A stretch of 40,982 nt of DNA from JACQFZ01 sp045810625 (GTDB taxonomy: Bacteria; Pseudomonadota; Gammaproteobacteria; Acidiferrobacterales; Sulfurifustaceae), in NCBI GenBank assembly GCA_045810625.1, contig JBJMVQ010000007.1:1-40982 (forward strand), written 5' to 3'. The notes below the pieces were generated by a model. It was given only the letters and a program-made list of their open reading frames with translations. It was not told the DNA's origin and did no database searches. Made by a program: the position numbers and the translations under genes. Of this stretch, positions 24,668 to 33,049 are shown one piece after another; the first letter of the stretch is position 1; each line of letters begins with the position of its first letter.

Positions 24668-25585
24668 CTATTCGATAACTTCTCCCTGACGGAGAATCGC
24701 GTTGGCGATCTTTCCCCCTTTCGGATTGTGCGCAGCATGGATCAGGCAATAGAGATTGCGCCCGCGAGCGCTTTTGATCAGTCGCGCCGAAGAGACATGG
24801 GCAAAAAGCTGTTTTAGGCGAGATCGATACCAGCGCACAAGCAACGGACCAGAATTGGAAACTTTGCTCTTTAGTCTGCTGATACCATCGCCGAATAGAT
24901 TCTGTTGGCTGATATTCGTATAGAAAACCGTCGCCCACTCCTTGGTCCCAAAATAAACATCGAGCGCGTGACGCTCCGAGTCGTTAAATTCGCCGTGACG
25001 CTTCAGAAAGCGTTGAATCGCCATCCATACGGGTAGATTCAAAAATATCTCCACCGCGCCGGTCTTACTCAGCTGCTCTATCGTGGCCCAAGGCACTTGT
25101 TTCCCGAATGGGTCCAGAAAAACGACGGCCCGCCACTTCCGCCAGTTGTATCGAGGAATGAATTGCTTTACGAGGAAGTTGTTGCAATCGACAGGAAGAA
25201 CCTCGATATTCCGTTTGCCTTCGAATTCACCCTTTAGGGATCGCAAAAACTGCAAACGCGCCGGATCAAGTTCTGTAAAGTAATATTTTGTGAATGGCCG
25301 CTTAACGTTTAAGGCGATACGCGGTGAACCGTCAATGTATTCTTTTTGACCGCTGTCCGCAGCTTGATAGTCAGTAAGTTCGGCGAGGAACAGTTGCGAG
25401 TCATGATTTTTCGCTGCTTGCCGAACAAGATGATGACCGGGCCCAGCAAACGCGTCTACGAACACAAAGCCGTCGCACCATGACGTTTGTTTCGCCATGA
25501 TGGTCGTGTACGCCTCGAGGTACTTTCGTAAGCACTCCAGCTTTTCTTTCGCCCACGGGCCTACTGTTGACGGCGTGTCTTCCAT
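24668..25585 (-). CDS. tcmP: Three-Cys-motif partner protein TcmP
   Basis: The 305-residue protein belongs to the family that regularly accompanies Gp37/Gp68 (DUF5131) proteins. Visible motifs are GPWAKEKLECLRKYLEAY near the N-terminus, FVFVDAFAGPGHH (about 41-53, like the D-x-FAGxG SAM-binding motif of class I methyltransferases), YYFTELDPARLQFL, and VVFLDPFGKQVPW (a DPPY/DPFG-like motif IV). A methyltransferase-like fold is therefore likely, though activity is unproven. The gene follows DUF5131 by 32 bases in the same direction, so they are co-transcribed. Base composition is visibly more AT-rich than on either side, with more A/T-ending codons, suggesting horizontal acquisition of both genes together. 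Confidence 0.85.
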   Translation of the reverse strand: MEDTPSTVGPWAKEKLECLRKYLEAYTTIMAKQTSWCDGFVFVDAFAGPGHHLVRQAAKNHDSQLFLAELTDYQAADSGQKEYIDGSPRIALNVKRPFTKYYFTELDPARLQFLRSLKGEFEGKRNIEVLPVDCNNFLVKQFIPRYNWRKWRAVVFLDPFGKQVPWATIEQLSKTGAVEIFLNLPVWMAIQRFLKRHGEFNDSERHALDVYFGTKEWATVFYTNISQQNLFGDGISRLKSKVSNSGPLLVRWYRSRLKQLFAHVSSARLIKSARGRNLYCLIHAAHNPKGGKIANAILRQGEVIE

Positions 25586-25617
25586 GAGGGTGGGGGAAGG
25601 TCTACTCTATGTTTGTT

Positions 25618-26454
25618 CTAGCTACCAGAGAGCTGGGGCACTTCATCCCACGTGTGGCCGTCAAGTGATCTCCCGGCCGCTTTCTTCCCAATAGCCACCA
25701 TACGATGAACCTGCCCGGCTTGCCCGCGAATATCAACGACCTTACGCGGCGGAGATTCCCGAGCTAGTTCTATAGGCACCCAATGCCCCCACTGTTTGAA
25801 ATGAAACGGAACGCCTGCGGACAGACATTGATCACGTAGTTCTCTAACCCATGCAGGATTCATCGGTCTTGCGCGGGGGCCGCTCTCGCCTCCAGCGATT
25901 ACCCAGCTAAGCGAGCTGAGCCAAGGCCGTAAATCAAGTACACCGAGAAGAGGTTCGCACGAGATGAATCGAACAACTGCTGGATGCTCGACAAGGTTCG
26001 GGAGCCGCTGCTTTGCGATGCGTTGCGACTCCACGGTAGTACCCAACCACACGTTTTTCGGCCAAGTGTCAGCCCAAGGTGCATATCGGCCGATAAGGCT
26101 AGGTCGCTTCGTTAGGAGCAGCCAATCTAACCAGGGCGTTTCTTGTATAAGGGTCCACAGCTTGTCGCGCCACGAATTCAGTTCTCGTCGATTTTCGAAC
26201 ACGTCCGCCATCGAAGCGCAGAAGACGCGCCGACGGATTCCTTCCTCGGCCGCTTCCTGATTCCAACGGCGCGGCTCCTCCCAATGTGCTTCACTAAAAA
26301 ACCGACGTGATTTTCGCGCCCCCCACAGATCAAGACCGAGTCGCACCGCCCACGATTCTGCGTAACAATTGTCGCAGGCGGGGGAAATCTTCGTACAACC
26401 CCACCAGGGATTAAACGTGTGATGAGTCCATTCGATTTTTGAATTCTTGGCCAT
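25618..26454 (-). CDS. DUF5131 (phage Gp37/Gp68) three-Cys protein
   Basis: The 278-residue protein begins KIEWTHHTFNPWWGCTKISP and has the three-Cys motif C20-x6-C27-x2-C30 (GCTKISPACDNCYAE), resembling an iron-sulfur or radical-SAM-like cluster site. Further signatures are FCASMADVFE, WLLLTKRP, WLGTTVESQ, RFISCEPLLGVLDL and GGESGPRARPM, the last with VPFHFKQWG. These are diagnostic of the Gp37/Gp68 family found in phages and bacteria; no biochemical role is firmly established that I know of. It is the first gene of the two-gene cassette with TcmP. The cassette sits between soxCD and the SOS operon with no integrase or tRNA beside it. Confidence 0.85.
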   Translation of the reverse strand: MAKNSKIEWTHHTFNPWWGCTKISPACDNCYAESWAVRLGLDLWGARKSRRFFSEAHWEEPRRWNQEAAEEGIRRRVFCASMADVFENRRELNSWRDKLWTLIQETPWLDWLLLTKRPSLIGRYAPWADTWPKNVWLGTTVESQRIAKQRLPNLVEHPAVVRFISCEPLLGVLDLRPWLSSLSWVIAGGESGPRARPMNPAWVRELRDQCLSAGVPFHFKQWGHWVPIELARESPPRKVVDIRGQAGQVHRMVAIGKKAAGRSLDGHTWDEVPQLSGS

Positions 26455-26626
26455 ATAAGTTAACCCTGTCTCGGTATTCGTCTATCGAGCTGCGCGGTTC
26501 GATGCCTCGGGAACATTGGCCACCCGTTTAAACGATTTTCCTGAAACGAGTGAGTGTATTCAAGCACCCGAGGGGAGGATTTGCATCGTCGATGTCAGCA
26601 CAACGAGCATTTCGTGTCCTTTCGGT

Positions 26627-29600
26627 TCACTGAAAATCCCGCGAACGCGTCGCCACGCCGCCGAGCAATGCCGTGCGGTCATGAAGCCGGCGCGCGACGA
26701 CGTGGATGACTTCGCCTTCACGCTGTACTTCGCCGTCGACGAGAATCAGCCGCGCCTGTGTCAGCACGCGCCGATAGCGCTCGACGAGTTGCGGCCAGAC
26801 GACGACGTTCACGTTGCCGGTTTCGTCTTCGAGCGTGAGAAAAATCACGCCCTTCGCCGAGCCGGGATGCTGGCGGCACACGACGATGCCGGACGTGCGC
26901 GCGGATCGGCCGTGCGGCAGCCGCACGATGTCTTTCGCCGCCAGGTAACCGCGCGCGGCGAGCCGCTTGCGCAGGAACGTGAACGGATGCGGTCCGAGCG
27001 TAAAGCCGAGCTGCGCGTAATCCGCGGTGATGTCTTGCAGCGGCGTCGGCACGCGCAGGAGCGGAATGGCCTCGGGAATGGAAACGTCCGCGAGCAATGG
27101 TAGAGTCGGCTCGACGCCCGCGATCGCCCAACGCGCGCGATGACGATGGCCGGCGAGACCCTTGAGCGCGCCGGCCGCCGCGAGCGCATCGCGGTCGCGT
27201 CGATCGAGTGCAGAGCGGCGGACGAGATCCGCGACATCCGTAAATACGTGGTCGCGGCGCGCGTTCATGATCCGCTCCGCTCCGGCTTGGCTCAAACCTT
27301 TTACGTGACGCAGCCCGAGGCGCACGGCGGGCCTTTGTTTACTCGGCGTCGTATCCGAAACAACTTTGGCTCCATCTGAGCACATCGCCCCCACCCCAGC
27401 CCTCCCCCGCTCGCGGGGGAGGGGACGAGAGGAGGAACCGAACACCGGATTCGAAGTCTCGACCGAGCGCCGGGCCGCCATCGCAGCCCTCTGGACCGCT
27501 TCCGACGTCCTGTCTTCCGCGATGCCGGACAGGAACCCCAATTTCGCGGTAGCACAGGGATCTGCGAGAGCGGTCTCCGTGCGTCCCGGCACGTCAGCCG
27601 AACGCGCAGTCCCCACCTCAGCCCTCCCCCGCTCGCGGGGGAGGGAGAGGGAGGGAGCACGACTGCTGCCCGCGTCCGGTGACTCGAGCGTGCAATCCCA
27701 ATCGCTGTAACGCACATCGACCGGATACACCTCGACCTTGTGGCGCCGGGCGTCCTGGATCAGCTGCGCGGGCGCGTAAAACCCCATCGGCTGACTGTTG
27801 AGCAGCGCGGCGAGAAAGACCGCGGGCTCGTGATACTTTAGCCACGCGGACGCGTACGCAAGCAGCGCAAAGCTCGCTGAATGCGACTCGGGGAAGCCGT
27901 ACTCGCCGAAGCCTTTTATCTGCTCGAAGATCCGGCGTGCGAACTGTTCCGGGTAGCCGTTCTTGCGCATGCCTTCGATCAAACGCTGCTCGTACGGTTC
28001 GAGCCCGCCTTTGCGCCTCCACGCCGCCATGGCACGGCGCAGCCCGTCCGCTTCGCCGCCGCTGAATCCCGCCGCGACCATGGCGAGCTTGATCACCTGC
28101 TCTTGGAAAATCGGCACACCGAGCGTGCGTTCCAGGACATCGCGCACCGCGTCGGACGGATACGAAACCGGCTCGCGTTTTTCGCGGCGGCGCAGATACG
28201 GATGCACCATGTTGCCCTGGATCGGTCCCGGCCGGACGATGGCGATCTCGATGACGAGATCGTAGAAACGTTCCGGTTTGAGCCGTGGGAGCATCGACAT
28301 TTGCGCGCGCGACTCGATCTGGAACACACCGACCGTGTCGGCTTTGGAAATCATCCGGTACACCGCGGCATCCTCGTCGGCGACGACGCGCGCGATCGAG
28401 AGCCGGCGTCCGTCCCACGCCTCGATCAGATCGAACGCCTTGCGGATCGCGGTCAGCATGCCGAGCGCGAGACAATCGACCTTGAGCAGGCCGAGTGCGT
28501 CGATGTCGTCCTTGTCCCACTGGATCACGGTCCGGTCCGCCATCGCCGCGTTCTCGATCGGCACGAGCCGCGCGAGCGAATCGCGCGCGATGACGAAGCC
28601 GCCGACGTGCTGCGACAAATGCCGCGGGAAGCCACGGATCGCGCGCACCATCTCGACCAGATGCACCAGACGTGGGTTCGCCGGATCGAATCCGGCTTCG
28701 CGGAGCCGTTTCGAGAATACGGAATGCGCGCGCAGCGCGCCTCGGCTCTGCTGCACAGGGATGTGCGAATTTCGCGAGAGCGCAGGATGCGCGGAGCGAT
28801 CTTCCCTCTCCCCTTGCGGGAGTGGGAGTGAGGGAGAGGGGGAGGCGTCGTCCCACCACTGCAGATTTTTCGCGAGGCGATCCACCTGCTCGAGAGAAAA
28901 CCCGAGCGCCTTGCCGACGTCGCGCACGGCGCTGCGCAGCCGATACGTGATGAGGGTGGCGGCGAGCGCCGCGCGGTGACGGCCGTATTTTTCGTAGATG
29001 TACTGGATCACTTCTTCGCGCCGCTCGTGCTCGAAATCGACGTCGATGTCGGGCGGTTCGTTGCGCTCCTTCGACACGAATCGCTCGAACAGCGTATCGA
29101 TCTTCGCCGGATCGACTTCAGTGATGCCGAGGCAAAAGCAGACGACGGAGTTCGCCGCGCTGCCGCGGCCCTGACACAGGATGGCGTGATCACGCGCGTA
29201 CTTCACGACGTCGTAAACCGTGAGAAAAAACGGCTCGTATTGAAGCTCGGCGATCAGCGCCAGCTCGCGCTCGATGAGATCGCGCACGCGCGACTCGACG
29301 CCCTGCGGCCAGCGGCGCTTCGCGCCTTCCTCCGTTAGCCGGCGCAGATAACTCGACAGCGTCTCGCCGGCCGGCACGATCTCGTCGGGATATTCGTACC
29401 GCAGCTCCGTGAGCGAAAACGTGCAGCGCTCCGCGATGCGCGCGGTTTCTTCGAGCAACTCCGGCGGATAGCGCCGCGCGAGTGTCGCGCGCGTGCGCAG
29501 GCAGCGTTCGCCGTTCGGCAGCAGCGCATGCCCGGCGGTTTGTACCGTCGTGCCGAGCCGGATCGCCGTCAACACATCGTGCAGGCGCTTGCGGCTGCGC

Positions 29601-30172
29601 TTGTGCATCTGCACATCGCCGGCCGCGACGCAGGGAACGCCGAAGCGCTCGCCGAGCGAGCGCAGCTGTGCGAGCCGAGCGCGATCATGCCCGGAAAGAA
29701 GCAGCTCGACGGCGATCCACACGCGCCCTGCAAACGTCGCGCGCAGCCAGCCGAGCGCCTCGGTGTCGGGCGCTTCATCGGGCAGCCACAATACCAGGCA
29801 GCGGCCGCCGAGCGCGGCGACGTCCGCGCGCGTCACGTGGTAAGCACCCTTCTTCGCATTGCGCCGGCCGCGCGTGATCAGCTCGGACAGATCGCCGTAA
29901 GCGGCCCGATCGGGCGCGAGCAGCACGATGCGCGGTCCGTCCGCGAGCGCGAGTTCCGAGCCGATAATCAGCTTGAGCCCGCGCCCGTGCGCCTGCAAAT
30001 GTGCACGCACGCAACCGGCGACGGAGCATTCATCCGTCAGCGCGAGCGCGCTAAGCCCAAGCGCGTGCGCACGATCGACCAGCTCTTCCGGGTGCGAGGC
30101 GCCGCGCAGGAAGCTGAAGTTGGAAATCGCGTGCAGCTCCGCGTAAGCGGGCAGTGGTTCCGCGGTCGTCAT
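26627..30172 (-). CDS. dnaE2: Error-prone DNA polymerase DnaE2 (ImuC), with two in-frame palindrome-derived insertions
   Basis: The 1181-residue catalytic subunit of the SOS mutasome has a PHP domain (YAELHAISNFSFLRGASHPEEL onward), the polymerase core with the catalytic PPDIDVDFEHERREE, FPESHSASFALLAYASAWLKY, a helix-hairpin-helix, and a C-terminal OB fold (RTSGIVVCRQHPGSAKG). Family members are about 1030-1080 residues. The excess comes from two low-complexity stretches: residues ~442-486 (28715-28848) after KNLQWWDD, and ~831-942 (27345-27680) after DWDCTLES. Both contain family-A palindromes (28801-28842; 27389-27433 and 27610-27652) yet keep the frame. I use ATG 30172 (MTTAEPLPAYAELHA); the frame continues upstream without homology. 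It works with ImuA and ImuB encoded upstream. Confidence 0.93.
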   Translation of the reverse strand: MTTAEPLPAYAELHAISNFSFLRGASHPEELVDRAHALGLSALALTDECSVAGCVRAHLQAHGRGLKLIIGSELALADGPRIVLLAPDRAAYGDLSELITRGRRNAKKGAYHVTRADVAALGGRCLVLWLPDEAPDTEALGWLRATFAGRVWIAVELLLSGHDRARLAQLRSLGERFGVPCVAAGDVQMHKRSRKRLHDVLTAIRLGTTVQTAGHALLPNGERCLRTRATLARRYPPELLEETARIAERCTFSLTELRYEYPDEIVPAGETLSSYLRRLTEEGAKRRWPQGVESRVRDLIERELALIAELQYEPFFLTVYDVVKYARDHAILCQGRGSAANSVVCFCLGITEVDPAKIDTLFERFVSKERNEPPDIDVDFEHERREEVIQYIYEKYGRHRAALAATLITYRLRSAVRDVGKALGFSLEQVDRLAKNLQWWDDASPSPSLPLPQGEREDRSAHPALSRNSHIPVQQSRGALRAHSVFSKRLREAGFDPANPRLVHLVEMVRAIRGFPRHLSQHVGGFVIARDSLARLVPIENAAMADRTVIQWDKDDIDALGLLKVDCLALGMLTAIRKAFDLIEAWDGRRLSIARVVADEDAAVYRMISKADTVGVFQIESRAQMSMLPRLKPERFYDLVIEIAIVRPGPIQGNMVHPYLRRREKREPVSYPSDAVRDVLERTLGVPIFQEQVIKLAMVAAGFSGGEADGLRRAMAAWRRKGGLEPYEQRLIEGMRKNGYPEQFARRIFEQIKGFGEYGFPESHSASFALLAYASAWLKYHEPAVFLAALLNSQPMGFYAPAQLIQDARRHKVEVYPVDVRYSDWDCTLESPDAGSSRAPSLSLPRERGRAEVGTARSADVPGRTETALADPCATAKLGFLSGIAEDRTSEAVQRAAMAARRSVETSNPVFGSSSRPLPRERGRAGVGAMCSDGAKVVSDTTPSKQRPAVRLGLRHVKGLSQAGAERIMNARRDHVFTDVADLVRRSALDRRDRDALAAAGALKGLAGHRHRARWAIAGVEPTLPLLADVSIPEAIPLLRVPTPLQDITADYAQLGFTLGPHPFTFLRKRLAARGYLAAKDIVRLPHGRSARTSGIVVCRQHPGSAKGVIFLTLEDETGNVNVVVWPQLVERYRRVLTQARLILVDGEVQREGEVIHVVARRLHDRTALLGGVATRSRDFQ
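27389..27433. repeat. Family-A palindrome inside dnaE2 (copy a)
   Basis: CCCTCCCCCGC-TC-GCGGGGGAGGG with leading CCCCACCCCAG. It is translated on the minus strand as RPLPRERGRAGVG. It forms one end of the large in-frame insertion. Confidence 0.85.
27610..27652. repeat. Family-A palindrome inside dnaE2 (copy b)
   Basis: Near-identical to copy a and in the same orientation, 221 bases away; leading CCCCACCTCAG, core CCCTCCCCCGC-TC-GCGGGGGAGGG. It is translated as SLSLPRERGRAEVG in the same reading frame as copy a, and forms the other end of the insertion. Confidence 0.85.
28801..28842. repeat. Family-A-related palindrome inside dnaE2 (copy c)
   Basis: CTTCCCTCTCCCCTTGCGGG followed by AGTGGGAGTGAGGGAGAGGG. 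It is translated on the minus strand as PSPSLPLPQGERE and starts the smaller in-frame insertion between QWWDD and SKRLREAGFDP. Confidence 0.8.
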
Positions 30173-30272
30173 GATTGCGCGCCATCCGATCGGTGATCGT
30201 TGCGTTCCGTCGAATAACGTCAGCAGAGTGTTGATCGACACCCCGCCAAGCGCCACAGGGAGGTGGCGAGTC

Positions 30273-30298
30273 GAAAAAGTTCGTCGATGAACTTTTTC
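30273..30298 (-). terminator. 10-bp hairpin upstream of dnaE2
   Basis: GAAAAAGTTC and GAACTTTTTC pair perfectly around GTCGAT, about 100 bases before the dnaE2 start. On the minus strand the stem ends in a short T-run that is part of the stem itself. It could attenuate read-through from imuB into dnaE2; alternatively it is one more repeat. Confidence 0.4.
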
Positions 30299-30343
30299 AA
30301 AAATCCAATCGGCGTCCTTGCCGCGATGAAAGGCCGCCCGGCG

Positions 30344-30383
30344 GGACTTTGCGGTCGCGCTTCCCTGCGCGGCCGCAAAGTCC
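30344..30383. repeat. Inverted repeat in the imuB-dnaE2 gap
   Basis: GGACTTTGCGG and CCGCAAAGTCC form an 11-bp perfect stem with an 18-base GC-rich loop. It belongs to the block of non-coding palindromes that separates dnaE2 from imuB. Confidence 0.65.
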
Positions 30384-30532
30384 GAAGCGCACCACTCCTC
30401 TGTGCGCCCCGCTCGGCGGAGAGCATTCGTCTCCGCTTCGCCGATATGCCGGCTCGACCGGCGTCTTCCTGACGCCGCCTTCAGGCTCCTTTGACGTTCA
30501 CGTATGTGAGCATCTGTTCGTCGCTACGACCC

Positions 30533-30895
30533 GGTTTTCTCCGGCGTCGCGGCTTCGACCACGGTTACCCGCTGATACGTGAAGCGATTCAATCCCCAGC
30601 TTCGAAAACCTCGACACTGATCACTCGGTAACGCAACCGCACAGCGCTTAATCTGCGCTTCTTACGTCCCGGATTCCGCTTCGCTCCATCCGGGCTACCT
30701 GCTGCTGCCTTGTATACATCGTCACGACCCGGTTTTTTCCGGCGTCGCCGCGACGACCACGCATGTGAACGATTCAATCTCTACGATGTCGATCAATACG
30801 TCGAAGTCCATTGGTGGCTCTCATGTGGCTCATGAAGACACCAGCCTTCTTACGACCCGGATTCCGCTGCCGCTCCATCCGGGCTACACGTTCTG
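30533..30895. repeat. Direct repeat of a ~190-bp composite non-coding unit
   Basis: Two units lie in tandem. Each has ACGACCCGGTTTT-TCCGGCGTCGC (30535-30560 and 30725-30749), then CGATTCAATC, then a hairpin CCCGGAT ... ATCCGGG followed by GCTAC (around 30667-30696 and 30856-30888). The period is about 190 bases. The ~830 bases between dnaE2 and imuB hold no gene I can support; they are made of this and other repeats, with a family-B repeat relative at 30945-30966. Confidence 0.75.
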
Positions 30896-31002
30896 ACCGC
30901 TCTATGTAGCCCACGAAAGCGCGAAGATTTCATTTGATTTTCCTCCGCGCCCTCTGCGTCCTCCGCGGTAATGAATCATATTGATCAAACTTTCCTTAAC
31001 GG

Positions 31003-32448
31003 CTAACCAAAAACACCGTGCACGAACCATTGCGCCGTTGTGAGCTCGCGAAACACCCAGAGGCGCCGGCCGTGCGGATCGCGTGCGATGAAGTAATCGC
31101 GCGCGACTTCGGCGTCGTCCCACCAGCCGCTCTCGATGCGCTCGCGCTCCGGCTCGAGCGCGAGCGCTCCGTCGTAATACGGCTGCGCGCCGCGTGTTTC
31201 GATCGGCAGCGGCGCAGGCAGCAACCACAACGGCCAGCGACGCTCCGATGCGGAAACGGCATCGCGCGAAACCGGCGCACCCGGTTCGACTTCCCTCCAG
31301 GCGCGCTCGGGCCGATGCTCTGGAACCGATTCGATGCCGCGCACCGCCTCCCGCCCGAGCCGCGCCTGCAGCCGTTCGACGATCTGCGCCCGCGCCGTAT
31401 CGGGCGGCGTGGTCCGCGCGAAAAAATCCGACGGCTGCGGCGCGAGCGCGAGCATCGTGTCGACTTCGAGGATCACTTCCTCGACCGGCGCGGCGAGCGT
31501 GAGCCGTTCGAGACGCTCGCGCACGAGCGCCGTCAGGTGCTCCGCGTCGCGCGAAGGCGCCGTCAGCTTGAGCGTGACATGCGTGGCGGCAACGCGCGTC
31601 GAATGCAGCGTGATGGCAAGCTCGGCCGCCCCCGCGGCGCGCGTCGCGAGAAAGCCGGCAAGTTCGAGGAGCAACCGGTGCAGCGGAAATAACAACGCTT
31701 CGCGCGTCGCGACCGGTGCGGGCAGCCCGAGACGCGCGCGAAACCGCGCCGGCGGCACGAACGCCCCGCGCGGATCGGGCAACCGTCCGAGCGCGCGGTC
31801 GAGCCGTTCGAGAATTTCCGGACCAACGCGGCGCGCGATACCGTCGCGCGGGAGACGTAAACAATCGACCACGGTTTCGAGACCAAGCCCTTTGAGCAGC
31901 CGCTCGCCGTCGGCGTCGAGACCGATACATTCGAGCGGCAGGCCGGAAAGGGCACCGAAGAGCGCGGAATGATCGGTGATCATCGTTTCCCGTCCGACGT
32001 GTGCGAGCCAAAGTGCTGCGAGCGGTGTCGGCGCGATCGCAAGGCGCACACCGTAGCCGAGATCCTGCAAGCCGGCACGCAGCTGCTCGGTCAGGCAGGC
32101 GATACCGCCGTACAGCTTACGGCTGCCGCCGACTTCGAGCAGCAGCGCGTCGGGCGCCGCCAGATTCACCATCGACGTATAGCGGCCGCACCAGGCGGCG
32201 AGACGCGCGAGCGCTTCTTGTTCGACAATCCGATCGCGCGGCCGGACGGTGAGATCGAGTACGAGCGCGTGCGCTTCGCTCACGCGCATACCCACGCTCA
32301 CGCCACAATCGCGCGCCTGTATGTTCGCTGCGATCACGCGCTCCTCGCGCCCCTGGCCCTCGGTAATAACGAGCGGCTTCGGCTCAGGCGCGCCGCGGCT
32401 CGCTATCTCGAGCGAAAAGTCCGGCAGGTGTACCGCTAGCCAAAGCAT
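31003..32448 (-). CDS. imuB: ImuB, catalytically inactive Y-family polymerase homologue
   Basis: The 481-residue protein has the Y-family fold but lacks the acidic catalytic residues: the first palm strand reads LWLAVHLPDFSLEI where active enzymes have D-x-D-x-FF. It has RVSEAHALVLDLTVRPRD, SRKLYGG and, toward the end, RRWPLWLLPAPLPI, the region that in ImuB binds the beta clamp and ImuA, followed by the typical DYFIARDPHGRRLWVFRE. It acts as an adaptor that brings DnaE2 to the clamp. Its start overlaps the end of imuA by 65 bases, indicating coupled translation. Confidence 0.92.
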   Translation of the reverse strand: MLWLAVHLPDFSLEIASRGAPEPKPLVITEGQGREERVIAANIQARDCGVSVGMRVSEAHALVLDLTVRPRDRIVEQEALARLAAWCGRYTSMVNLAAPDALLLEVGGSRKLYGGIACLTEQLRAGLQDLGYGVRLAIAPTPLAALWLAHVGRETMITDHSALFGALSGLPLECIGLDADGERLLKGLGLETVVDCLRLPRDGIARRVGPEILERLDRALGRLPDPRGAFVPPARFRARLGLPAPVATREALLFPLHRLLLELAGFLATRAAGAAELAITLHSTRVAATHVTLKLTAPSRDAEHLTALVRERLERLTLAAPVEEVILEVDTMLALAPQPSDFFARTTPPDTARAQIVERLQARLGREAVRGIESVPEHRPERAWREVEPGAPVSRDAVSASERRWPLWLLPAPLPIETRGAQPYYDGALALEPERERIESGWWDDAEVARDYFIARDPHGRRLWVFRELTTAQWFVHGVFG

Positions 32449-33049
32449 GATCCATCTCCACCCGCACCGGGCCGATCGGCCAACCGCCCCGGCGCTTCAA
32501 AATATTCAGCATGAGCGCATTGCCCGACGCCGGCGCAAGCTCGAGCCGCAGGCTTGCGGGCGAACCGGGAACGTGCCGGCGCTGAAACCAAACGCCCCAG
32601 GTCTGCCCCGCTTCCGCCGCCAATTGCCAGCGCCGCAGCTCCGCTGCCGTGACACCGTCGGTCCACGCGATCACGGCGGCGCACGCACCCGAGCGCAAAC
32701 AGCTCTCGACCGACCACAAAGCATTGGCGGACGATTCCGGTTGCACTTGCAGCATGCGCGCCAGCACGAAACCCGCCGCTGAGAGCGCCGGCGCGAACGG
32801 GATGTACGGCGAGGCGACGAAAACGATCCAACGCTCGCCGCGGCTCAGCGCCGCGAGCGCCGGCAACAACAAGCGCAGCTCGCCGATGCCTGCGTACGGC
32901 AGATGAATTTCGGTGAGCGCACCGGCTGGCCAACCGCCGCCCGGCAATAAACGATCGAGCGCCGGGAAACCGGTCGGGATACCGGGCACCGGCGGCGCCT
33001 GATTTCCGCGCCACACATCCGGACGCTGCAACAACTGCTGCAGTTTCAT
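32384..33049 (-). CDS. imuA: ImuA, RecA-like mutasome accessory protein
   Basis: The 221-residue protein matches ImuA (SulA/RecA-like): IPTGFPALDRLLPGGGWPAGALTEIHLP near 25-52, a Walker-A-like position without the usual GKT; then RWIVFVASPYIPFAPALSAAGF and LRSGACAAVIAWTDGVTAAELRRWQLAAE. ImuA proteins work with ImuB and DnaE2 in SOS-induced mutagenesis. The start ATGA overlaps the lexA stop by four bases; the downstream end overlaps imuB. lexA, imuA and imuB therefore form one operon. Confidence 0.92.
   Translation of the reverse strand: MKLQQLLQRPDVWRGNQAPPVPGIPTGFPALDRLLPGGGWPAGALTEIHLPYAGIGELRLLLPALAALSRGERWIVFVASPYIPFAPALSAAGFVLARMLQVQPESSANALWSVESCLRSGACAAVIAWTDGVTAAELRRWQLAAEAGQTWGVWFQRRHVPGSPASLRLELAPASGNALMLNILKRRGGWPIGPVRVEMDHALASGTPAGLFARDSEPRRA

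Noticed and set aside
26516..27103. A 195-codon plus-strand ORF at the 3' end of dnaE2
   Set aside because: It is mostly antisense to the dnaE2 OB-fold region and has no start signal or family resemblance.
30173..30256. A 28-codon N-terminal extension of dnaE2
   Set aside because: The PHP-domain N-terminus begins at the ATG 30172; the upstream residues have no family resemblance.
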